Below, piece by piece: positions 31,509 through 44,090 of a stretch of 64,000 nt of DNA; position 1 is the stretch's first letter, and every line of letters starts with the position of its first letter. The position numbers and the translations under genes were made by a program. The stretch lies in NCBI RefSeq assembly GCF_002994745.2, contig NC_037092.1, forward strand, positions 77,571,824 through 77,635,823, read 5' to 3'. The stretch is from Rosa chinensis. Taxonomy: Eukaryota; Streptophyta; Magnoliopsida; Rosales; Rosaceae. The notes below the pieces were generated by a model that did not search any database, was not told the origin of the DNA, and was given only the letters and a program-made list of their open reading frames with translations.

Positions 31509-34388
31509 TTACGAGCTGGCGGTGGTTCTTGCCTCGCGGGAACTAGGGACTTCTCCTGAGTGCTGCTCTTGGGGGCACGTGGCTTTTGCTCTTTGTGCGA
31601 AACTTTGGGCCGCTGTTTCTGAACTTGAGGAAACGAATCTCTTGGAGGCCAGTGCCTCCAATTGTCTCTGATACTCTTCTGGAGGTTTCAGTAATTGCAA
31701 TGGTTTGATCAGTCCTTGATCTAGTGCTTCCAAAGTTCGCTTTGCTTCTCCGAACATCCGCTGGAGTTTTCTCTTCCTTGAAGAGCTCATCTCCACCGCC
31801 TTGCCCTTCTCCTGTGTATACCATCTCCCTTCTTTGATGGAGGATGTCGACACTGGCGGAATGTAAGGTCTAGTTAAAACCCCTTGTTGCTTATCTGCTT
31901 GCCCTTGTTCCCTCGCGATCTTCAACTTTTTGAATAAGTTTGAGTCCCTTGGAGAAGGAGTTTCTGAACCACTGTGTACTCTTGGGCTGCGTGGTTGGAA
32001 ATTTCTAGAGGATGATATTAACCGTATTGGCGGCAGAGATCCAAAGCGGACAGTCTGGGATGTTTCCTCATACAGGGCTTGAGTGTCACATTCTTCCTTG
32101 CACCACGAGCATAGGACGATGGGTAAACGAGTCTTGGATTCCCGCTTCACGACTTTGTCTCCAACCCTTTTCAAATCCTTAGTCGCGTGGACTGGACTTT
32201 GATTCTGCTGATCTTTTTCACCCCACGCCACGTCCACCATGTTGATGCCGGTATCTGGGAAGGGATCTAGGTCCACCAACACTGCTGCTGTTGTCGGCGC
32301 CTCTACTTGCAAACTACCGTTATTTAACCAGATTTGGATCTGATCCTTCAGCTTAATACAATCGACTGTATTATGATTCCACATATTATGGAGTTTGCAG
32401 TATTTCTTCCCCCTTAGATGCTCTGGTTTGGGAAATGGGCCGAAGTCGGTTTTCACTATATTCGCGGCGATCGTTTCATCCAAGATGTCATGCGCTTTGT
32501 TCGCGTCGTAAGTATAACTTGCGAACTCTGGTTTGGTGAAAACCATCGACTTGAGCTTCCCCGGCTCTTTGCACAGCTTCAGTTGCTTTAGCGTTGAAGC
32601 CTTTTTCCCGGTGAGTTCCAGGGCAGCTATCTCGTCTTCTTCAGACTCATCAGCCTCTGCTATACTAGATTCCTCACTCTTGTAGTAAGGATCAAAGGAA
32701 CTGGATTGATGGCTGAGCGCAGCCACTGTTCGGCATTTCCCTGGGATGTATGTCCCCTTCGAGGCATTTTTCATAACGTCCATCTCCCTGAGCAAGTGCT
32801 CGAAACTTCCTACTTCTGTGATCAGTTCCCCCATGGAATTGAACATGCTTCCATGCTATTTTTTGCGTTGGCGGGGTTCTAAGCCTTTGATTGCCAACTT
32901 CACCAGTTCTTTCTCCGGCAGAATCACGTTCAACTTTCCTTTCTAGATCTGAAAGCGCTGAAGGTACATAACAACGGATTCAGTTGGTTGCTGAGCCATC
33001 TGAGTGAGTGAAGCCAGATCTACTTCCGGCTCGATAGTCCCGAAGGTTTCCTTGAACAACTTCTCCATCGCAGGCCAACTCGCAACTGATCCCGGTTGCA
33101 GCTTAGTGAACCAGGTGAAGGCAGACCCCGACAAAGAAGTAGCGAAGATGTTACACTTCAAATTATCGTCGTTCTGGTACTGGCCACACTATACTCGAAA
33201 CCTAACCAAATGGGCCGCGGCATTTTCGACTTCCTCTCCCGAGAAAGTAGAGAACGTAATGTTCTTATATCCCCTAGGATAAGGTGTCTGTGTAATATGC
33301 GGTGGGAAGGGTCCCTAGTAGGCCTCCTCCAGGTTAGGCCTCTGGTTCGCGGCCCTGATAGTTGCTTCTACCTCCTCTTTCCTTATATATATTGGATCAG
33401 GAGGAGGTGGGTGAACCACTGTATCATCAACTGGCCAGATCAGTGGTGGCGCCTGTGAAACCTGATTAACCTAAGATACGCCGCCTCCATGGATCATTTT
33501 GTGTCGGGTTGACGTCTGTGACGTAAAACCCACTGTTGGCTGACCCTTTGTGGATGCAGTGACCTTCGCTGGACTTTCAACTTGGTCGATACCATAATGG
33601 CTTACTGGAGGTTGATCATGGTGCACGTATTCAACTCCGTCGCTGTCGTATTGGGGAAACTGGCTATGATATGAAAAGGCCCCTTCATTGATTTTCAAAG
33701 TCTTGGTCCCTTGCGTGACTGATGACGCGGCATTGTTCTTCCCACCAGATGCCAGAGTAGTCTCTTTACCTTTGACTGATACAGCAGTAGCAGATGTGGC
33801 TGTACTGCCGCCGCTTGCTTTTTCTCAAGCATTTGGTGGTATGTACTTGCCAGATATGGGGGACTGACCTAGAGATCCTAGAATGGTGCTAGGATCTCCC
33901 AGTGTTTTATGTAGAACCTCTCTGGCCTGATCAAGGTCAGCCTTCTGCATGGCCACCTGGGTCACGACGTTAGATCCTTCTTTGCGAATCGTCGCGACTT
34001 CTGAAGCGATGTGTTTGCTTGCGACCAACAGCTCTTCGTGGTTCTTCTACATTTTTTGGTTTATGCCATCCAATTGACCTTGTGTTTGTTGTGCCCCTAG
34101 CTCAAGCCTCTTGACCGAGATCGTGAACTCATCAAGCCGTCGACGGTCCTCCGCAAGGGCTTTTTCCATCTTCTCATGGTATGCAGCAGAATTCTGTTGA
34201 AGGATATTAAGCCGCTCTTCTATGGTCGCATTTTCTGGAACGAGAATAGGCACAAAGTCAATAGTTGTAACTGCGCTCGTGGCTACCTGGGTGATGCTAG
34301 ACGTATTGCCAGCCTGATTAGGCTGGGCGGTGGGAACTTTCTCGCCTTCAGTGGTAGGATGTTGATTTCCTCCTCATTCAGTTGACAT
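31509..34388 (-). pseudogene. gag region, copy 1
   Basis: The inferred start is the ATG at 34388 (MSTE), followed at once by TGA (Arg CGA in origin). Then comes a coiled-coil N-terminus (ATIEERLNILQQNSAAYHEK, 34047-34253). The retrotransposon gag domain contains SGSAFTWFTKLQPGSVASWP and DLASLTQMAQQPTESVVMYL (32943-33161). The long open stretch 31509-32846 has a CCHC-like finger variant (YCKLHNMWNHNTVDC) and a basic, Ser-rich tail. Most of this lies in a single reading frame, broken by at least five stops. Gag would form the particle shell that packages the element's RNA. Confidence 0.85.
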
Positions 34389-35059
34389 CTCTGTCGATAG
34401 AGGGTGGGGAGAAAATCTTTGGATTACTTGTTCTTCGGAAAGACCACGACACTCTGCACGCGAGTGCGGTCTGTAACTGGAGGTCTTATGTTTCGAGCAG
34501 TTAACGTAAACCTTTTGATAAGGATTCGCGCTTGACTTCCCTATGGCTTCTGGAAGTCTGAATTGAAAGTAGCTGAATTCAATAAGACACTGTAAATCAA
34601 GGTTTAGACTTGTGGCCCAAGTATAGTCGCCTAGACACAAACTTTCTTTCAAATCCTTTGGGCAACCTTACTAAAATGGCCAGGTGGGGGAGGGCGAACA
34701 AAAGAGGTAGAATCCATTTTGGCATGAACTACTCCCACATAGTGGTTTAAGCCCATTTGCACGCACTTCTGGATTCAATAACCTGTTATGAATGTTGTCC
34801 CCTTTCTAGACACCATTTCACATAGGCTATACTTACTAAGATGAGAAATATCATAAGTGTGAAGACAGTTCAACAAGTGTTAATAAAAACTGCCCTTAAC
34901 CTTAAGGGACCTGAACTAGGCACCAATAAGGAGTTTAGGTCAATATTAACAAAAGAGACTTCACCTATTCTGTTATGATTCACAACCCCTTACCAACCTC
35001 AACTTCTTAATAGTGGTGTGATTTACAACTCACAGTATGTCCTACCGGGTGTGCCAAAA
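34389..35059 (-). other. 5' leader of gypsy copy 1 with primer-binding-like site
   Basis: Untranslated leader between the 5' LTR and gag. On the minus strand, three bases after the LTR, stands TGGCACACCCGGTAGGAC (35056-35039), the expected place for a tRNA primer-binding site starting TGG. I do not assign the tRNA. No other coding feature; the frame at 34374-34652 upstream of gag has no known domain. Confidence 0.65.
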
Positions 35060-36280
35060 TGTTTGGCTCCAGTTTTGTTGCAGCTGGTCAACGGTCTCTT
35101 TTCTTGCTCGGGCGTGCCAGCACCGTTCGGGTGCGGTCGTCAGGGGTGTCCCTTGACCTGACTTCTTTCAAGCGATTGTGGACGAGGAGAGCACCAAACT
35201 CGTCATGGGATTCCTTATCCCTTGTGGTGAGGACTTTTGCTAATCTTCTTGAAAATCACAATCGATACTCGATGTTGTAGATAGAGCAGAGCCAGAACCA
35301 CTGGGAAGTAGAGAGAACTTGCTAAAGCGTGACTTTAGCTTGGCTGGTTTGTGAGGGCGTTACCCTTGCTTGGCTGGTTCCGTAACTGTTGTGGTCGTGG
35401 TACTACAATCGGCTCCCGAGGAGACTAGGACCGAACTATGTTGACAGAGGGTTTGGTGGCACTGAAAGTCAGCTTCTGAGAAGACTAGGACTAGGAGTGT
35501 GGTCACCGGTAAGAGAAAGAGAAGGAGAGAAGTTGCTCTTAGAGAGGTTTGCTCTAGAGAGACTTAGATCATCTTAGAGATGTATTGATGAGTACGTAAA
35601 TTGTGTGTCTTAGTGATGAATTTGTAACCTCTATTTATAGGCTACCATGCCAAAGCAGTTGGCATTAAACAAATGATAGTGGAGCATTAATTGGAGATAA
35701 GAAATGATGAATTTTGGAGATAAGGAAGCATAATTGGAGATAAAGAATGATGAATTTCGGAGATAAGGAGATAAGGAAGCATAATTGGAGATAAGAAATG
35801 ATGAATTTTGGAGATAAGGAAGCACTTTCGGCTCCTTTATTCCTTCAATTATATCTCCATCAAAGAACTCAGATTTTGACCATGACTTCTTCATAACAAA
35901 TATTCCAATATGAGTGTAGATCATCTTGGTAAAATTTCAGAGCTTTTGGTCTAATGGTTGGGCCGAAAACGCTGCTGGACCTCTTACAGGTCGAGTTTTC
36001 CAGTTTTGCTTCTGCAGAAAATTGGACTGATTTTTTGAAGGCCTTCCACTCAAAAATAGCTCTGGAACTCTCATAAGAAATGATCTTTGGGCTTTCTAGA
36101 TTTAATTTGGAAAGTTTCAGCTCATTTGGATTTCATTTGGTTAGTCTGCCGCCCCTCCTTCCTTGTTTAGCTCGGTTTCTCCTAGCCGAAGTAGGAAAAT
36201 GTGCTAAAGTTGACTTTTCATGCTTCCATACTTCCATGATTCCATAGTAGGATTTATTTAGCCTCTAAATATATATTTTG
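35060..36280 (-). repeat. 5' LTR of gypsy copy 1
   Basis: Plus-strand TGTTTGGCTCCAG to ATATATTTTG; the outer end reads TG where the other LTR has CA, so the terminal dinucleotide is mutated. Identity with 14344-15560 continues for five bases more (AACTT) and then stops. Internal GATGAATTTYGGAGATAAGG repeats differ in number from the other LTR. Confidence 0.9.
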
Positions 36281-37222
36281 AACTTGTCGACAATATATAG
36301 CTTGAGCCACTGACATTGGCTCAATTTCTCCAAAACGTGCCTTGTCAGGCCAAAATGCTCATTTTGGGTCCAAACACATTTGATCTTTCTATTTTTCTTA
36401 GTTTTCTATATTTAGTATCAGATTCATCACTGTTGCTGACATGTTTTATAGACATTTTCTAAATAAAAGTAAGTTGAGAGATTGAGGTCCCATTTGGGAT
36501 TGCTTCGTTTTTGTTTTTTTTTTAAATCAACTTTTGTCTAAAATTTTAAATTTTATTTTGTTTGGTAAATTAATAAAAAGTTGCTTTAATTGAAAATTAT
36601 AGGTCACTGGCAATAGATTTTAAAAGCCCAAAAGTTATTTTTAGAAGCTGCTTTGGATCAAAACATGCGAAGGTTTTGATGAATTTTATAAAATCCCAGT
36701 AGGAAGGTAGAAATTATCAGCCCTTATCATGTATATACATATGTTCTTCTTATTTGATTCTTTTCTTTTTCATTTTCTTCTATTGATTCCCTTGATCTGT
36801 GTATATACTCATGACATCAATCTTATGAAAATGATTTACATAGGACTTGTTGATATAGATTTTGATTCTCTGCCTCGGTCAGAAAAAAAATAAATAGGTT
36901 CTACAAGAAAACAGCCGAAAGCAGCACGAGGTACAAATATCATAAGTTGCGGAGCAAGAGCTGTTGGGGGCTTCAATCCTTATTCCTTATCCCCCCGGGC
37001 CTTACTTATTCAGGGGAGAGAGTAGAGCCTCGAGCCCCAACCCGCTCTCGCTCGCCTCTACTAAAATGCAATTATAGGTTGCTTAAATTTTTTTTTCTTT
37101 TTCTTTTATTGCTTCCTCTATGTATATATATATACCCATATACATGATATAAATTTTGAATCTTTTATTTTTTTTCTTTTATTTTTTTGGAGGAAAAATA
37201 AATAAAGGGATATGATCGATTG
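36281..37222. other. Gene-free stretch between gypsy copy 1 and hAT element
   Basis: No convincing ORF. 36395-36440 reads 'tttctatatttagtatcaga', which could be a mutated LTR end followed by an initiator-Met primer-binding site of the broken Copia-like element; this is speculative. 36490-36640 ('gtcccatttgggattgctt') resembles the end of a MITE without a visible partner. 37215-37222 is one copy of the hAT target duplication. Confidence 0.45.
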
Positions 37223-37479
37223 TAGGCCTCATCATATGGTCCTTCGACCCTAAGCCCGCCCGGCCCAACTCTTGCATTAGGGCGGGCCGGCCCGACCATT
37301 TCTCAAAAAGAGTAGGGTATGGGTCATGCAAATGAAGCCCGGCCCGATTGAGCCTGTAAGGCCAAGCCCAGCCCTAAAATTTATATTTTATTTTTGTTAT
37401 AGTCTATTACATAGAAATAGAACTATAAAAGTATTGATTATTTGAATATGTTATATTAGAAAATGAGTTTTTAAAATTG

Positions 37480-37980
37480 AGTTTGTTCGTTTGAGGCTCA
37501 TTTTGCTTAGCCGGTCTGAAGCCCAACTCCAAGAGTCCAAGACTCTAAGTCCAACTCCAATCTCCAAGAGGCACAACCTGGACATCGAATTGATCAAAGT
37601 CTCCTCTCTACACGATTGCAGCCTCCTCTCTCTCAGAACCCTCTCTTCCTTCACTGACTCTGATGAACCACACTCCTCCGCCGCCTCCACAACCTCCACC
37701 AACACCTCTGATTCCCAATTAGAATCGCAGTCTCTGGTCACCACAATATGTTCAATTATGTACAGATCCTATTCCCCATTTCAAACCCACAAACCCATTT
37801 CAAATCATCACCTCAAAAGCTCAAATTTGCATGAAGCTCGATTCTTTGACCCACAAACACGCCATTTCTGTCGTGGCTTCACTGGCCGACAAGGCCCATT
37901 ACATGGTGGCATTCAGCTTCTTTTACGATTATTGGGTATTGTCGAAACGGTGCGGTTTTGGATGTGGATAGGTGGTTGAG
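37480..37980 (+). pseudogene. Captured 5' fragment of a probable PPR gene
   Basis: The frame from 37491 gives a Ser/Thr-rich, organelle-targeting-like N-terminus with SSLHDCSLLSLRTLSSFTDS and then SLVTTICSIMYRSYSPF. After a frameshift, LDSLTHKHAISVVASLADKA and MVAFSFFYDYW follow (about 37835-37935). This order (SLVTTICS..., LTH.QA.SVVASLA..., MVALSFFYWA) is what I recall from the N-termini of some plant pentatricopeptide-repeat proteins. No PPR repeats follow. It lies immediately inside the hAT left end, so gene-fragment capture is inferred. Confidence 0.5.
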
Positions 37981-38018
37981 TAAGAAGATTGAGATGCTAG
38001 TTTTACTTTGATTATAAG

Positions 38019-40552
38019 TGATAGGCTATTTCTATACTCCTAAATAGATGCACAAAAATGCCTATAATTTAACCCTACAAGAATGTCCAAAATAATATAG
38101 GTAAGTAGGGATCGTTCCCGCAAGAGATTGTGGTCTAATCACTAATCTAAAGACTCAAAACAAAATAAACCAAAACTGTCCAGCTATAAAGATCTGACTG
38201 GCAGACGACTCTAAACTATTCTAAATGTCACGAAAATTTACAGACAGACTTTAGACATTATCAACTAACTACTGACAAAGTTTTATAATTTTTGAAGGTG
38301 TTTTGGTTAATGAACTAATTAAATAAAACCAAACACTAAATGACTCTGAAAATAAAAAGACTTGATTTAGGGTTTTGAAAATCAAAGATAAAACAAGTTA
38401 GAAGAATTGCATCCACCACCAATCAATCAAGTAAACTAATCATGTTCAACCTAATTTCATTTATCTATGGATGAAGATGCTCAAGTTAACCCAACGCCTG
38501 AATTAACCTATTGTTTTTCCTTACTTGTATGCTAGGTGAGAGACGCTCTACACCTAACATATTTTCTAAAATGCAACCTAGGTTGACGCAACTCTAGATT
38601 TAACACAAAGAAATTATTACGCAATAGAAAAACGAGACATCACAAGGTATCTTGAGTACGACACGTCTCAATTAACCTAGGAACCTAATCACTTGCCTTA
38701 TAGACAATTTACTATTCTAGAACTCTCAACAGAACCCTTGAAGCAAGGTGTAGGCAATGATCATTCATAGCAATAGAACCCTAAACATGCAATCTAAGTT
38801 GCGCACCAAAGAAAACATGCAAAGGAAGCATCAATGTGAAGACAGAAATTAGGTTCTCATCCAATAGATAAACAAAACTAATTGAAAGTCATAACAAGTT
38901 TACAATCATGATTTGGGGCTTCAACAACCCCTAACTAAAGAGTTAGTTTCACATATAAAGAAAAAAAAACAAGCTAAAGAGAAAAATATGAAGTTGCAGG
39001 AGAGAGGAAAGAGAGGAAGAGAGGAGAGAGGAGAAAGGAGAGAAGAGAAGAGAGCTTTTTTTAAAATTTGCACAGCCCTTTTATATTGCTCCTTGAGTCC
39101 TCTTTCATTCCTTTTTGGTTTGAGACTCCTTGAATTATAGAGAAAGGCAACTTCTTGATTCTCTATTTGATTTAAGATTCTCCACACTTTGTCCAATGAG
39201 AATTTGCCATGTCATCATCAATATTTCTGCGAATATCTCCATGATTTGCTGCGATATCTCCATGGATTGGGCTCCTCGATCCATCAAGGTCTTCTACTTG
39301 GCCAGGACTTCAATCTTTTCCTTATTTGTGCATCTTTCCTCAATATTATCTTCTTTTTGTATATTTGCTCCAAAAAACCTAATAAACACAAAAGTAAATA
39401 AATAAGGAGAAAATAGAATAAACTAACAAAGATTAATATATGGATTAACCAGAGCAAAGAGAACGCGTTTGCACGCGCTTAGGGTTTCAGCGAAAAAGCA
39501 TCCCCTTTCCATCCGGCGACGCGTCCTAAGGGCGGTGTCGTCGGACGGGCTGTCTTCATCTGTGTTGTCCGAAGAAGTGGTCTCCTCAATCGTGTGCACT
39601 CTAGACTGCTGCAATTTGTGGAAGGTGGTTAAAGGAAACACAATCGTTGTTGGGTGGTGGCTCGGTACTTGTTGGCGGGGTTTGAGGCTGAGAGTGCGGT
39701 TGTCGGTTGCAGGGGACCTTCCCGATCCAATCTGGGTTGCTGGTGGCCCTCTGGATCCGATTTGGGTTGCAGGAGACCTTCTAGATCCGATTTGAGTTCT
39801 CGGTTACCTTGCTGGGGGAACGTCGGCGGTGATGGTGGCAACCTGTTGCTGGTGGTGGCGCAGCAGGGATCACGGGAAGACGGTGGAAGCCATGCAAGAG
39901 TTGGGCTGGGCCCTGCATGTGGGCTGTGTCTCCCTAGCTAACTGGGCTTGGGCTCAATTCTTGGGCCATGCCCTAGTTGTTTTTTCCTATTTAAAGTTGT
40001 TGTTTATTTATGCTATTTAGTTTTGTTGCGCTTTTTGCGATTAATAAGTCCATACACTTATCGTGTGGGTCTAGTCAGGTTGCGTTCCTGTGTGTGCACT
40101 CCTAGTGCCTTGTCTGCTCTAGGTAGGTGGCGAGTTCCTTGCTTTGTCAAATGGTCGCTACCTTCTAGTGGCAGGGTGAAACTTGGTGTCACTGGATGTA
40201 TTTTCCAGTGGCAACATGATGGGAAAGCTGTGAGAATGGATATTATGCTATGCTATATTCGAGTTGCAGATCGAATTATCTTTCTGTTGTGTCACCGCTG
40301 GGAAGCAAATAGAACCGTCTGGAGGGTGTTCTTTGCTAGTTTGTGCGTATTTGAATACAATTGTTTAGTAAAGACTCATGATAATATTTTAGGATGTACT
40401 CTAGGTGCCTATTGTAATCAGGGATTTAGGCTCAATGTCCCCCCTTGTATTCGACGGTTTCATTAATCAAGGCTTGAGGCAGCCGCACCAGCCCTTTATT
40501 AAAAAAAATATAGGGATTAACCATATACACATCGCATAAAATGCTCCTATCA
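38019..40552 (-). mobile_element. Solo LTR, inverted relative of 19286-20900, split by a LINE
   Basis: The outer ends are TGATAGG (38019) and CCTATCA (40552), flanked by the perfect duplication ATAAG (38014-38018 and 40553-40557). Read on the minus strand it matches the solo LTR at 19286-20900 throughout (for example the 'tctcttgcgggaacgatcc' block at 38103-38140). The match is interrupted at 39452-40507 by a LINE insertion; without it the LTR is about 1.46 kb. Confidence 0.9.
39452..40507 (+). mobile_element. LINE-type insertion in the solo LTR
   Basis: A 1.06 kb insert flanked by a 16-bp target duplication with one mismatch (ATATATGGATTAACCA at 39436-39451 and ATATAGGGATTAACCA at 40508-40523), ending in 'cctttattaaaaaaaa'. 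A long TSD plus an A-rich 3' end indicates target-primed reverse transcription. The GC-rich 5' half ('acgcgtttgcacgcgcttagggtttcagcg') looks like a plant L1 leader. No reverse transcriptase is left, so it is internally deleted. Confidence 0.75.
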
Positions 40553-40969
40553 ATAAGTGAGTTGTGTGATAAGATTTTGTCCGCTGAAGAGATGGAGCAA
40601 TATTGGGTACCTTATAAACTAGCATCGAAGCCAGCCTCAGCTTTGTCTTCAATCATCTCTGCTCGCTCTTTCATGGAATACTTTGCACATCATAGTAAGG
40701 TCATCTCGTTGCTGATTGATGTCATTTCAATTTCAAGAAGACTTTATTAGTGAGAATGTGTAGCTATGTGAGTTTTAGTGCGATTTGTAGCTTTATAAGA
40801 GAAAATTCGAAAAAAAAAAACCCAAAAAATGAAGCTCCTATTAAGAAAAACTCATTCCTATATTTTCTTTTAATCTACACCCTTGCACATAATTAAATCA
40901 ACCTTATAGGTTGTAAGTCTATAATTAAGTTTTTTCATGTTTTTTTAGTTTGACTATTTTACCCTTCTG

Positions 40970-43620
40970 TGACAGGATCCGCCCCGGATTTCACCCTGAA
41001 ATCTGAAGTGGCCTTGCGGGGTCCACTTTAGAAGAAATTCTTCCAAAAATTTGGCAAAACTTCCCCTAAAATGGGCTACCCAAAACCTGTAGAAATGAAA
41101 TTTACACTTCTAAATCACTCATCCTTATTCTCCTGGAGCCACCCAGCTCCCCAAATCACAATATTGTCCAATTCACATAACACAAAACGCAACTTGAATA
41201 ACATTAATCGCACAGGTAATCAGAGCAATTCTAATAGAAAGGTAAACAAGGAAAACCTAATTCAAAGGCAAACGTGGAAGCCATGCTGTTGACTATGCCT
41301 CAATTCCATGTACGCTCGACCTCACGCTAATCTGGCCTTCAAACTGGGCATTTGAAACCGAAGGGCCCAGGGGAAAAGCATTTAAAAACCGTTAGAGTGA
41401 GTAGACGAAAAATAAGTAATTTCGAATGAACAAGTGAAACTTAATGTTTTCCCAAGTTATTCTCTAAAACCTTGCATGCAGTAAAAATCTTAGAAACACT
41501 CTTAATCATCATCTTTATTGAAATCTCAATTATGTAATGTCGATCATCTTGAAATCTCTTTAAAATCTCAAATCCCTCAAATACATAATGATAATTCAGA
41601 CATCTCGTTAAATTACTCAAATCTCAAATCATATCTCAATAGGCGATGACTAAAGAGGACTGTTGTCTAGTCATCTCATGCCATCTGAGAGTGACTGCCA
41701 CCCAGATGACGCATCGGAATGAACTGCCAACCGGAATAGGAGGAGGTGGGTAGAAGGGACTGCCAACCAACTACCTCATGTCATCTAGAAGGGACTGCCA
41801 ACCAGGTGACGCATCGGAAGGGACTGCCAACCAGGTGACGCATCGGAAGGGACTGCCAACCAGACTATTACTTAGAAGGGACTGCCGACTAGGTAATGCA
41901 TGCATGCGCTGACTTAGTTGCCTCCTCAATAAACTGGAATCAACCTCTTTAAAATAATTTCTTTCGGAAGGAAACCCGTTATTAATCCAATAAGTCATCA
42001 ATAATTCACCGAAAGCATAACTTAAGAATATCTCGATAACTCAAAATTCAATATCTCAATAAATCTTCGAAAGCATAAATCCTCGGTAAATCAATAAATG
42101 CTTTCAGAAGGAAATCTCAATATAACTTCAAAGCTGATAAATGCGGAGCTCAAAACTCAAGAAATCTCAATAATTCGATCATGCTCAAATATTTTCTAAA
42201 TCATTCATACTCGTAAATCACCATATAAATCGATTTTCGAAATTAATAATTCTCACAATATTTTCTAAATCAATCACTTTCCGAAAATCATTTCCCAACT
42301 CATAAATAAATAGCTTGAAAATCTATTGAAAGCCCTCGGGAAGGAAAATAATAATATACTGCATGCACAATTAATTTAAAATAAATGTCAACTCATAGTA
42401 CTATTTAGGCGACCATGCAAACGGTTTCCCTCGTCGAGCAGTAACTCGGTACGTCGTCCTGTATACAATTATAATTCGTGAATAACTATCCGGAAATTAA
42501 ACACGATTCCCACGTCATATCCTCATAATTCAACATTTTCATTTCTTCTATGATTCAACCCAAATTTTACCTCTAATACCAATTCATTAATTTAAAGTTT
42601 CTGAGGTAGAACCAAGAGATATCCGATGGTCGGATTCTCGTAAATCGATAATGGAATTCTAAATTCCAGAAATTTCATAATCAACACAACTTTTCTTCAA
42701 TTCTAACCAAATTCACATTTACGAGCTTTATATCAAATATAGGATTTAATAGGCTACAAATCAAAGCCAGAAAACTGCCCTACACGCCGCCATCGCCGCC
42801 CACAGTGGCGGCGCCGTCGCCACCGCCACCAGCTCCGATGGCCACCAAATTTTGGCAGCACCACCTACTCAACAGTCCAAGCATTTTTCACAACTACAAC
42901 AAGTTCCAATTTTACCTGTAAGTGATCGAACTTGGCCGGTGAAGTTTTTCCAGAAAAAAACCCAAGAACCCTAGGATTTGAAATCGTTGATTCGACCTCC
43001 ACACTGCAAATCGTGGCTCAAGGCTAGGGGCAAAATGATCCTTGGCAAAAACTGAACCTTCGACCCCTGTTTGGTGGCTGGAGACTGCCGGAATCGCCGA
43101 AAATCGACGAAAGTTTCGATCGGCTACAGTGAACTTCACGGCTCAAAATCGAGCTCCTCCGGCCGAATCACTGCAAAACACCACCACAGATGTGACAAGG
43201 AGGAAGAGGCGAGCTTGCCGGTGTCCGGATACATTCGTGGGTGGCCGGAGAAGGAAGAATTGGGCAGAAGAGGAGAAAAGGGTCAGGGAAGAAGAAAAAG
43301 AAAACTGGGTAGGTTTCCAAAAATGGCAACTCACCACAGTAACTTTCTATATTTATAGAAAGTTACTATGAACAGTAACTTTAACATTTTTGGCCATAAC
43401 TTTCACATACAAACTCTGATTTAAGTGTACCACATGTCTACGGACTCGGTTTAACGTCCTCTACAACTTTCATGAAGAACATTTTCTCAAATTTTGACCT
43501 GAACAAAAAGTCAACTTTTAGGGCCACTAAAAGTATCGAAACAAAGTAAAAAGTGAAAGTAATTGTCGTTTTCCGTCCAAATGACTAGTAAACTGGTAAA
43601 TTGAGGTACAGGACGTAACA
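40970..43620. mobile_element. 2.65 kb solo LTR
   Basis: It starts TGACAGGATCCGCC and ends GGACGTAACA, with a perfect 5-bp target duplication TTCTG (40965-40969 and 43621-43625). The ends and length resemble LTRs of plant Ty3/gypsy chromovirus elements, but no internal region is present to assign it. Frames around 42912-43371 (Arg/Ser-rich, both strands) are typical LTR noise. Contains a short tandem repeat at 41755-41910. Confidence 0.8.
41755..41910. repeat. Tandem repeat, ~29 bp unit
   Basis: Four or five copies of GAAGGGACTGCCAACCAGG followed by TGACGCATCG or a variant. Looser copies extend up to 41640. Inside the solo LTR. Confidence 0.85.
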
Positions 43621-43747
43621 TTCTGATTGAATAAGGAAAATATTCCTCAAATATAGCTGTTTTTTTTTTTGAATTTAAATATGGCATCAGTTATAAACAC
43701 AAATTAGAATTTAATACAATCAATTTATTTTCCCTTATTTAAAAATG

Positions 43748-44090
43748 ATTAACTGCCTTAATTATTGTATATCTCTTACTTTCTGATTTGATCTATATAT
43801 TTGCCATTTTTTAGTAGATTTGTTTGTGTAGATATTCCTATTATTAGATATCTCAATGTGATTAATCGCCTTAATTATAGTATATAACTGATGCCATATT
43901 TTAGGAGATATGTTTGTGTAGATATTCCTTATTTAAAAAGATTAATTGCCTTAATTATTGTATATCTCTTCCTTTCAGATTTGATCTATATATTTGCTAT
44001 TTTTTAGTAGATATGTTTGTGTAGATATTCCTATTAGATTTCGTAGATTTCTCAACGTGATTAAACATCCTTTTGTCAAGATATTCCTAT
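43748..44090. repeat. Irregular ~110-130 bp tandem repeats
   Basis: Three diverged copies containing GATTAATYGCCTTAATTATTG, then 'tatatatttgc.attttttagtagat', then TTTGTGTAGATATTCCT. Non-coding, inside the hAT element. Confidence 0.6.

Larger units (their letters stand above)
14344..36280 (-). mobile_element. Ty3/gypsy retrotransposon copy 1 (Tat type, ~22 kb)
   Basis: Two direct repeats of ~1.2 kb (14344-15560 and 35060-36280) bracket gag, protease, reverse transcriptase, RNase H, a second RNase H and integrase, all on the minus strand in that order. The two RNase H domains mark the Tat/Ogre branch. A primer-binding-like site adjoins the 5' LTR, and a G-rich polypurine tract (plus-strand CCCCCC at 15571-15576) adjoins the 3' LTR. 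On the plus strand, between pol and the 3' LTR, lie a PMD gene and a WUSCHEL-like copy. Nested insertions are a solo LTR (19286-20900) and a CACTA element (26030-28931); without them the element is about 17.4 kb. No 5-bp target duplication was found (left flank CATTT, right flank AACTT). All ORFs are broken. Confidence 0.92.

Noticed and set aside
37451..37744. Minus-strand frame opposite the PPR-like fragment
   Set aside because: No recognisable motif; the plus-strand reading has the coherent PPR-type N-terminus.
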